A DNA stretch of 6,962 nucleotides from an uncultured Selenomonadaceae bacterium. Lineage in GTDB: Bacteria > Bacillota > Negativicutes > Selenomonadales > Selenomonadaceae. A model generated the notes under the pieces. It did no database searches, was not told the origin of the DNA, and saw only the letters and a list, made by a program, of their open reading frames with translations. Of the stretch, positions 1 through 5,534 are shown piece after piece (position 1 is the first letter of the stretch; every line of letters begins with the position of its first letter). Made by a program: the position numbers and the translations under genes. The DNA lies in assembly GCA_905236325.1 (NCBI GenBank), contig CAJOPJ010000021.1:1-6962 (forward strand), written 5' to 3'.

Positions 1-1
1 C

Positions 2-169
2 CGACAACTTGACAGAGCCGATGCTAAAACTGTTCCAATAATCGCGCTTACTGCAAATGCTTTTGATGAAGATGTTCAACGCAGTTTACAATCAGGTATG
101 AATGCACATCTTGCAAAACCTGTTGAACCTGAACTTTTACTGCAAACAATGAAGGACTTGATAAAATGA
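2..169 (+). CDS. C-terminal end of a receiver domain, probably of a hybrid histidine kinase (partial)
   Basis: The reading frame is open from the left edge and ends in TGA at 167-169, giving 55 visible residues. They match the last third of a two-component receiver domain: PIIALTANAF (visible residues 12-21) carries the conserved Thr after beta-4, and AKPV (38-41) carries the conserved Lys of beta-5. The phospho-accepting Asp lies upstream, outside the window. The IIALTANAF...GMNAHLAKPV style is typical of receivers attached to the C-terminus of hybrid sensor kinases, but a stand-alone response regulator cannot be excluded. The protein ends soon after the receiver, so no output domain follows it. 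The stop overlaps the next gene's start as ATGA, so the two are almost certainly co-translated and the downstream PAS-GGDEF-EAL protein is a likely functional partner. Confidence 0.88.
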   Translation, partial: RQLDRADAKTVPIIALTANAFDEDVQRSLQSGMNAHLAKPVEPELLLQTMKDLIK

Positions 170-1815
170 CTGCTGAAGACAGAAAACAGCTTGATTATAT
201 GTTCGACGCATTTATGATTATTTCGCGCGGCGAATACTTTTCAATTTATGATGTCAAAAATAAAATCACCAGGTACAGTCCGGCAGCTGCGGAACTTTTT
301 GGCTTTGGTGAGTATGAAACTAACGGCGCGGACAGTTGGCATGCAAGAATTTATCCTGAAGAGCGTTTGCATTTTGAAAATGTTATGGCTGATTTGTTGG
401 AAGGAAATTTGCCCGGCTTCGATTTAAGTTACAGAATAAAACTCAAGGACGGCAGTTACGCACGCACAAGAAATATCGGCGCATTGATTCGCAACGCTGA
501 AGGTAAACCTAACTACATTGCAACTGTTACGCTGAATGAGGGCTTGACTGAAAACACCGACACAATAACTTTACTACGCAATCAGTATGGCTTTTTTCAA
601 GACTTGGCGGCGATTATCGAACTTAAAAAAAAATCTGCCCTCCTGCTGATTGGCATTGGCAAAATGTCTGTAATCAATGATGAACACGGCTACAGTTACG
701 GCAACAAAATTTTGCAACATTTTGCTTGGTTTCTGCAGGAAAATTTTGCAGATAGCGGCACAATTTACAGATTGGACGGCGCAAAGTTTGCATTTATCAC
801 CGACAGCTTGAATGCGGCGACTTTGAAGTCTAAGTATGAAAAAATTCGCCGCACAATGCTGGGTGGTCTGCCTGTTGACGACGTTCGGCAAATTTTGGTT
901 TTAAATGGCGGAATGTTGACTTATGACGGCGCGGAAGTTAGTGAACGCACAATTTATGCTTGCCTTGCGCGTGCGTTCCATGATTCAAAAACGCGCCGTA
1001 ACGGCAAACTTGTGAACTATGACGGCGCAATTGGACTTGCCGCGCGCAGTTCCCTTGAACTGATAAATGAAATTCGCAACTGCATTGTAATGGATTGCGA
1101 AGGTTTCAGCTTGCGTTATCAGCCGATTGTTTCCGCCGAAACTGAAAAAATTGTCGCGGTTGAGGCTTTACTTTGTTGGCGAAACGAACGCTTTGGTGAT
1201 ATTGCGCCAAATGCCTATGTTCCTGTGTTGGAACGCGATTTTTTGTTTGAAGAACTTGGCTACTGGATTTTTAGGCAAGCAATGTCGGACGGCAAAAAAA
1301 TTTTAGCGTACAAGCCTGACTTCGTAATGAGCATAAATATTTCGCCGGCACAGCTGATTGATGAATTTTTGGTTGAGGAACTTATAAAAATTTCGCGCAA
1401 GATAGATTTTCCGCTGAAAAATATTTGCCTTGAACTTACAGCAAGTTGCAGACAGATTGAGCCTGACATTTTGGAAAAAATAATTTTTGCATTGCGTGCG
1501 GAAGGCGTTAGGTGCTTGCTTGACGACTTCGGCACAGGCGTTGGTTCACTGGAATTTTTGCAAAGCCTTAAGCCTGACTTTATAAAGCCTGAACTCAAAT
1601 ACATTGCCGATATTAAAACCGCGCCAAGCCACCTGCAAATTGTACGCCACTTAACAAATATGGCTGTCGAACTTCAGTCAAATGTTTGCATTAAAGGCAT
1701 TGCCAACGCAGAAATTCGCAATGTTATCAAGGAATTTCCTGTTAAGGCTTTGCAAGGAAATTTTTATTCCGCGCCGCTTGTCTTTGAGGATTTAATGGAG
1801 AAGTTTTTCAACTAA
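166..1815 (+). CDS. PAS-GGDEF-EAL protein with degenerate GGDEF and EAL active sites
   Basis: A 549-residue protein without signal peptide or membrane segments, so probably cytosolic. It has a PAS_3-like domain (about 25-125, with SPAAAELFGF and a PEER/KDGS pattern), a GGDEF-like domain (about 135-290) and an EAL domain (about 308-549). The GGDEF signature is DGAKF (204-208), and the metal-binding Asp is Gly in LLIGIGKMSVIND (160-172), so cyclase activity is very unlikely. In the EAL domain E333, N391, E423, D453-D454, K474 and Q530 are kept. However, the substrate-binding Arg of EALLRW is C337, the second Glu of ELTE is A426, and the Glu opening the EGVE motif is K510. From family knowledge these losses should abolish phosphodiesterase activity. 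A receptor or adaptor role is my inference. The start is supported by AAGGA at 152-156, nine bases before the ATG, and by the ATGA overlap with the upstream receiver gene. Confidence 0.92.
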   Translation: MTAEDRKQLDYMFDAFMIISRGEYFSIYDVKNKITRYSPAAAELFGFGEYETNGADSWHARIYPEERLHFENVMADLLEGNLPGFDLSYRIKLKDGSYARTRNIGALIRNAEGKPNYIATVTLNEGLTENTDTITLLRNQYGFFQDLAAIIELKKKSALLLIGIGKMSVINDEHGYSYGNKILQHFAWFLQENFADSGTIYRLDGAKFAFITDSLNAATLKSKYEKIRRTMLGGLPVDDVRQILVLNGGMLTYDGAEVSERTIYACLARAFHDSKTRRNGKLVNYDGAIGLAARSSLELINEIRNCIVMDCEGFSLRYQPIVSAETEKIVAVEALLCWRNERFGDIAPNAYVPVLERDFLFEELGYWIFRQAMSDGKKILAYKPDFVMSINISPAQLIDEFLVEELIKISRKIDFPLKNICLELTASCRQIEPDILEKIIFALRAEGVRCLLDDFGTGVGSLEFLQSLKPDFIKPELKYIADIKTAPSHLQIVRHLTNMAVELQSNVCIKGIANAEIRNVIKEFPVKALQGNFYSAPLVFEDLMEKFFN

Positions 1816-1855
1816 GGTGAAAAGTGATAAAATAGCAAGAAAAGTACTTTCCACC
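1816..1855. repeat. Imperfect inverted repeat between the EAL gene and the TVP38 gene
   Basis: GGTGAAAAGT at 1816-1825 and ACTTTCCACC at 1846-1855 are inverted copies with one mismatch in ten positions, separated by 20 bases. The first arm begins right after the TAA of the EAL-domain gene and the second ends just before the GAAAGGA ribosome binding site of the next gene. The T-run at 1865-1870 lies nine bases beyond the stem, too far for a standard terminator. The arms' centres are 30 bases apart, about three helical turns, so a regulator site or an mRNA processing/attenuation hairpin is possible. It may also be chance in a short AT-rich gap. Confidence 0.3.
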
Positions 1856-1872
1856 TCGAAAGGATTTTTTCA

Positions 1873-2550
1873 ATGCGTAAAGTTAAAATAGCTGCCGCAC
1901 TTTTGATAGTCGCGCTGTTCGTGGTGATACATTTAATTGCGCCGGAATTTTTGCCTGAAATTTGCAAACTGTTGGCGCGTGGTGATATAGTTGAAACTGC
2001 GCAGTACATTCAAAGTTACGGCTCAATGGCGGTTGTTTTCAGTTTCCTGCTGACGCTTTTTGTAAACGCACTTGGTTTTCCGCCGGCAATAATTTTTTCC
2101 ACAGCCAATACGCTGATTTTCGGCATCTTCTTGGGCATAACTTTATCTGTCGCGGCTGAAACTGTAGGCGTGACAATCAGCTTTTTATTGCTGAGATTTT
2201 TTTTCCGCGACGCAGCAGAAAAGCTAATTGCCAAAAGCAAATTTTTAACTTCAATGGACAAATACAGCAGCGGACGGCGTGGCTTTATGGCAATGTTAGT
2301 TGCAAGAATGGTGCCTTACTTTCCAAGCGGACTTTTGAACGCAATAGGCGCACTTTCGGCTTTAAGTTTACGCGATTATTTTATTGCGTCATTGGTTGGA
2401 AAATTTCCTTCAACAGGCATTGAGGCAATAATCGGTCACGACACAATTTTGCAAGAAGAAGACCCAACGCGCATAATTGTAGTTGTAATTTTTGCTGTAA
2501 TTTTAATCGGCTGGGCCTATTGGTATGAAAAAAAACATTCTAGGGAATAA
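1873..2550 (+). CDS. TVP38/TMEM64 (VTT/DedA-like) family inner-membrane protein
   Basis: This 225-residue protein is very hydrophobic, with likely membrane or re-entrant segments near 5-23, 53-72, 76-110, 140-175 and 200-218. The family signature is clear: FVNALGFPPAIIF followed by a Gly-rich segment (64-90), then ARMVPYFPSGLLNAIGALS (144-162) with the conserved Arg and prolines, and RDYFIASLVGKFPST (167-181). Length is normal for the family. VTT/DedA relatives are implicated in lipid scrambling and envelope homeostasis; the substrate of bacterial TVP38-type members is mostly unknown, so none is assigned. The start has a good site, GAAAGGA at 1858-1864, eight bases upstream. The gene follows the EAL gene by 57 bases and precedes the diguanylate cyclase gene by only 5, so it is probably co-transcribed with the cyclase. 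Confidence 0.9.
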   Translation: MRKVKIAAALLIVALFVVIHLIAPEFLPEICKLLARGDIVETAQYIQSYGSMAVVFSFLLTLFVNALGFPPAIIFSTANTLIFGIFLGITLSVAAETVGVTISFLLLRFFFRDAAEKLIAKSKFLTSMDKYSSGRRGFMAMLVARMVPYFPSGLLNAIGALSALSLRDYFIASLVGKFPSTGIEAIIGHDTILQEEDPTRIIVVVIFAVILIGWAYWYEKKHSRE

Positions 2551-2555
2551 TTCTT

Positions 2556-3989
2556 ATGAACAAAGATAATAACAAAATTATTCGCAATCCACTTTCGCGG
2601 GCAATGACAAGTTATTGCATTATGTTTGCGATTTTGTTTGCAATTTTTATAAGCACAATGAATTTTTGGATTTATTCGCAGGATATGATTAACCGCTACC
2701 AAGTCTACACTGCAGATATTTTAAATTATGTTGTGCGTTCAATTGACGGCGATGATTTGCAGGAATGTATCCGCACCGGTCAAAAATCTAAAAAATATCT
2801 TGAATTGCAAAAGCTGACAAACGACTTGAAAGAAACGCACAATCTGGAATTTTTGTACATTATAAAACCAATTTCAGAAACGCCGCCCAACAATATGATG
2901 GACGTTCTTGCCGCCTACACTCAAGCCGGAAAAGATGCCGGCACTGACGGCTTGACTGACTTAGGAAATTTGACAGGTTATTTATATCCGCCGGAGGTCG
3001 CTAAAAGTTATCTTGTGCGCATGGACAAAAATCCTGCAGTAACTTTCTTTAAAAACGACACAGAATTTGGTAATATTTACACTGCGATTCGCCCAATTTT
3101 TAACAGTCAAGGCGAACCTATTGCTGTAATTTGCGCTGATGTTTTGATTGATGAAATTGAAGCCGGAAAAACCAGATTCATACACATGAGCATTTTAACT
3201 GCACTGATTTCAGGTTTTATCTTGGTTAGCTTTATGTCTTTCTGGTTGCACCGACGCATAGCCGAACCAATTTCGCGCCTTAAAAATTCAGCAGTCAGTT
3301 TTATCTTGAAGACGCATGCTGAAGTTGATTTGGACGCTTTCGATTTTGAAGATCCACAAATAAACACAAATGATGAACTGCAAGATTTGGCGATAGCTTT
3401 AAGTTCAATGTGTGCAGAGATGAAGACTTACACAGAAGAACTGATTCTTGCTGACAGAGAAATGAACGACCTGCGCGAAAAAGTTGTCGAAATGGACACT
3501 ATTGCCTATCAAGATCACCTGACAGGTGCAGGAAACAAGGCTGCTTATGAAAAATATTTGACGCGCCTTGATAAAGATATTTTTAGCGGCAAGGCTGAAT
3601 TTGCCGTCGCAATGATTGACATTAACTACCTGAAAAAAATCAATGACAATTTCGGTCACGACAAAGGCAATTTGTATATCATAAAAATGTACAGCTTGAT
3701 TAAAACTTTCCTGACTGCCGCACCAATTTTCAGAATCGGCGGCGATGAATTTGTTTTAATTTTGCAAGGCGATGATTATCGGCACGCAGGACAAAGATTA
3801 AAATCTATTCGCGAACGCATGGAAGTTCAAAAACAAAATCCCGAACTTGAACCTTGGGAAAAAGTTTCTGCTGCTATTGGTCTTGCCTACTACAACATTT
3901 TGGAACACGACAGGGCGCGTGAAGTTGTTAAAGAAGCCGACCAAAAAATGTATGCAAATAAAAAAGCTATGCACGCCTGTAGGGATTAG
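2556..3989 (+). CDS. Membrane-bound diguanylate cyclase: extracytoplasmic sensor, HAMP, active GGDEF
   Basis: The 477-residue protein has a membrane helix at about 18-40, an extracytoplasmic sensor at about 41-209 that resembles a Cache-type fold (FLYIIKP, EFGNIYTAIRPIFNSQGEPIAV), a second helix at about 210-231, a HAMP linker (about 231-290), a short coiled coil (about 290-316) and a GGDEF domain (317-475). The catalytic parts look complete: DHLTGAGNKAAY (320-331), AMIDINYLKKIND (352-364) with metal ligand D355, and RIGGDEF (393-399). It should make cyclic-di-GMP from two GTP. The RxxD inhibitory site expected at 386-389 reads LTAA, so product feedback through a primary I-site is absent. Its ligand is unknown. 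AGGGAA at 2542-2547, inside the end of the TVP38 gene, is the ribosome binding site; the 5-base gap suggests coupled translation. Confidence 0.94.
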   Translation: MNKDNNKIIRNPLSRAMTSYCIMFAILFAIFISTMNFWIYSQDMINRYQVYTADILNYVVRSIDGDDLQECIRTGQKSKKYLELQKLTNDLKETHNLEFLYIIKPISETPPNNMMDVLAAYTQAGKDAGTDGLTDLGNLTGYLYPPEVAKSYLVRMDKNPAVTFFKNDTEFGNIYTAIRPIFNSQGEPIAVICADVLIDEIEAGKTRFIHMSILTALISGFILVSFMSFWLHRRIAEPISRLKNSAVSFILKTHAEVDLDAFDFEDPQINTNDELQDLAIALSSMCAEMKTYTEELILADREMNDLREKVVEMDTIAYQDHLTGAGNKAAYEKYLTRLDKDIFSGKAEFAVAMIDINYLKKINDNFGHDKGNLYIIKMYSLIKTFLTAAPIFRIGGDEFVLILQGDDYRHAGQRLKSIRERMEVQKQNPELEPWEKVSAAIGLAYYNILEHDRAREVVKEADQKMYANKKAMHACRD

Positions 3990-4015
3990 TTTTTTAGATT
4001 GTTAGATTAAAAATT

Positions 4016-4924
4016 ATGACTAGAAGATTTTTTATAAAAATTTTAATGTTGCTGGGCTTAGGAAATTTTTTTCCAAAGTTAGCGCAGGCTAAAACTTTGC
4101 CGCAGGAAAATTTTAAAATGCTTGTCTTTGCAGATTCTCAATGCGTGGACTATGCCGTCTGGAAAAAAATTGCAGATTCTGCAATTGAACAATTTCCCGA
4201 CGCAAAACTTGCAACAGTTATCGGCGACTTGGTTGATAACGGCGCAGCTGATTATCAATGGTCAGCTTGGTTTGCATCTGCAGAAAATTTACTCCGCAAC
4301 AGAATTTTTTTGCCTGTTATCGGCAATCATGAATGTTACAATTTGCAATGGAAAAATTGTCTGCCAGAAGGCTACCTGCGACGCTTTGAAGTTCCTGCTA
4401 ACGGCGAAAATAATTTTGTAGGTCACTTTTACAGCTATGACTTCGGCGCGGCGACTTTTTTTGTGCTTAATAATAATTTTCCTGAACTGAATGAAATTTT
4501 GCCTGAACTTCAGCAAACTCAGGAAAATTGGTTGCGGCGCGCTGTCGAAAATTCCAACCGAACTTGGAAAATTGTTTTAATGCACCAAGACATTTACAAT
4601 TACGCGGCTGATAAATTTGAAAATATCGGCGAAATTTTTATTCCGCTGTTCAACGAACTGAAAATTGACTTAGTTTTGACAGGGCACTTGCACACTTACA
4701 GAAATCGCGGAAAAATCGGCAACGCAACTTACATTTTGTGCGGCAGAGCCGGCGATCAGATCTATATTGAAAATAATTCCGCAATTGATATTGTAACTGC
4801 GCCCGACTTAAAAACTGAACCTGAAACTTTTCTTGCAATCGAAGTTTCAGAAAAAATTTTAATTGCTCAGTGCCTGACTGCGGACGGAGAAATTTTTGAT
4901 AAGTTTACTTTGCAAAAATCTTGA
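4016..4924 (+). CDS. Tat-exported calcineurin-like metallophosphoesterase
   Basis: A 302-residue protein with a twin-arginine signal: TRRFFIK (2-8), a hydrophobic stretch (9-19) and a likely cut after AQA (23-25). It should be exported folded, which fits a metalloenzyme. The calcineurin-fold motifs occur in order: FADSQ (38-42), GDLVDN (70-75), GNHE (103-106), LMHQD (188-192) and GHLH (223-226). The His of the usual first DxH motif is Gln (Q42), a variation seen in some members of this superfamily; the other metal ligands are present. It probably hydrolyses phosphomonoesters or diesters outside the cytoplasmic membrane, but the substrate cannot be read from sequence. The start lacks any recognisable ribosome binding site (the preceding 26 bases are AT-rich). 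It is kept because a stop lies in frame at 3995 with no normal start between, and because the Tat motif begins at residue 2. The gene may rely on coupling to the cyclase gene ahead. Confidence 0.92.
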   Translation: MTRRFFIKILMLLGLGNFFPKLAQAKTLPQENFKMLVFADSQCVDYAVWKKIADSAIEQFPDAKLATVIGDLVDNGAADYQWSAWFASAENLLRNRIFLPVIGNHECYNLQWKNCLPEGYLRRFEVPANGENNFVGHFYSYDFGAATFFVLNNNFPELNEILPELQQTQENWLRRAVENSNRTWKIVLMHQDIYNYAADKFENIGEIFIPLFNELKIDLVLTGHLHTYRNRGKIGNATYILCGRAGDQIYIENNSAIDIVTAPDLKTEPETFLAIEVSEKILIAQCLTADGEIFDKFTLQKS

Positions 4925-4949
4925 AGTTTACAAATTATTTTTGTATAAT
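4921..4949 (+). promoter_or_regulatory. Sigma70-type promoter of bioY
   Basis: TTGAAG at 4921-4926 (four of six matches to TTGACA) is followed after exactly 17 bases by a perfect TATAAT at 4944-4949. Transcription would start near 4956, about 25 bases before the bioY start at 4981, leaving just enough leader for the GGAGG site. The -35 box overlaps the TGA stop of the phosphoesterase gene (4922-4924). Between the boxes, TACAAA (4929-4934) and TTTGTA (4940-4945) form a perfect 6-base inverted repeat with a 5-base spacer, partly covering the -10 box, so a repressor could act here. It does not resemble the widely spaced BirA operators I know. Confidence 0.7.
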
Positions 4950-4967
4950 GCTTTCAGTCGCAGGATT

Positions 4968-4972
4968 GGAGG
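4968..4972 (+). promoter_or_regulatory. Ribosome binding site that fixes the bioY start
   Basis: GGAGG lies eight bases before the TTG at 4981. No comparable site precedes the in-frame TTG at 4921 or ATG at 4948, both of which fall within the predicted promoter. Confidence 0.85.
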
Positions 4973-4980
4973 TATTTTTT

Positions 4981-5511
4981 TTGCAACAAAAATTTAAAAC
5001 AAGCGAAGTAGCAAAAATTGCAATGTGCGTCGCGCTGTGTTGCGTGACATCATTTATAGTTTTTCCACTGCCGTTTACGCCCGGAATGGTTACAGCACTA
5101 ACTTTGACTTTGAGTTTGACAGCGTACATTTTGCCGCCAAAGCAAACTTTTCTTGTAATATTTGTTTACTTACTTTTAGGCGCGGCTGGTTTACCTATTT
5201 TTGCAGGAACAGGCGGAGTTGGCAGGTTACTTAGTCCGGCAGGCGGATTTTATTTTGCTTGGCTGATTGGCTATCCAATTTTAAGTTGGCTGAAAGGCAC
5301 TCAGGTAAACTTCAAACGCTACTTGCTGGTGAACATTTTAACTGCAATTCCGATAACTTACATTGGTGGAATAATTTCAATGGTTTTGATTTTGGAAATT
5401 ACAATTTGGCAAGCGTTAACAATGGCGGTTTTGCCGTTCATTTTCGGCGACATTTTGAAAGCGTCGGCGGCGGCTTTTTTAGGCGTAAAATTAGCTCGGC
5501 TTAACAAATAA
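4981..5511 (+). CDS. bioY: BioY, substrate-binding (S) subunit of an ECF biotin transporter
   Basis: With the TTG start at 4981 the protein has 176 residues, the usual size for BioY, and begins MQQKFKTSEVAKIAMCVALC, a typical short cytoplasmic lead into the first helix. About six hydrophobic segments follow. Family signatures are FPLPFTPGM (28-36), AGLPIFAGTGGVGRLLSPAGGF (69-90) and the C-terminal LPFIFGDILKASAAAFLG (151-168) with the conserved Asp and Lys. BioY binds biotin in the membrane and works with an energising ECF module (EcfA/EcfA' ATPases and EcfT). None of those genes is in this window, so a shared module elsewhere, or solo action, is likely. Extending to the TTG at 4921 would add 20 residues encoded by the promoter region and is rejected. 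The gene has its own promoter and faces the aminotransferase gene tail to tail. Confidence 0.93.
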   Translation: MQQKFKTSEVAKIAMCVALCCVTSFIVFPLPFTPGMVTALTLTLSLTAYILPPKQTFLVIFVYLLLGAAGLPIFAGTGGVGRLLSPAGGFYFAWLIGYPILSWLKGTQVNFKRYLLVNILTAIPITYIGGIISMVLILEITIWQALTMAVLPFIFGDILKASAAAFLGVKLARLNK

Positions 5512-5534
5512 AAAAATCCCGACCAAAGTCAGGA
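5510..5534 (-). terminator. Rho-independent terminator of the minus-strand operon, overlapping both stop codons
   Basis: Read on the minus strand, TCCTGAC (5534-5528), loop TTTG, and GTCGGGA (5523-5517) form a 7-pair stem with one G-T wobble, followed directly by seven Ts (5516-5510). The stem begins within the last codons of the aminotransferase gene and includes its TGA (5531-5529). The T-run includes the end of the bioY TAA (5509-5511). On the plus strand the same stem has a C-A mismatch and no following T-run, so it should not stop bioY transcripts efficiently. Confidence 0.75.

Noticed and set aside
574..891. Open frame of 105 codons on the minus strand inside the GGDEF-EAL gene.
   Set aside because: Antisense shadow of a well-supported coding gene, with no family resemblance.
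1805..1833. Possible promoter TTTTCA, 17 bases, TAAAAT before the TVP38 gene.
   Set aside because: The -35 match is poor and such AT-rich strings are expected by chance here; not strong enough to list as a feature.
3990..4015. Riboswitch or promoter in the gap before the phosphoesterase.
   Set aside because: The 26-base gap is too short for a riboswitch and has no convincing -35/-10 pair at a usable distance.
4122..4421. Second plus-strand frame of 99 codons inside the phosphoesterase gene.
   Set aside because: It lies out of frame within a gene whose metal motifs run through this region; the translation resembles no known protein.
4921..4980. N-terminal extension of BioY from TTG 4921 or ATG 4948.
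   Set aside because: The region is a promoter plus a leader with a GGAGG site for TTG 4981, and the extra residues do not match the usual BioY N-terminus.
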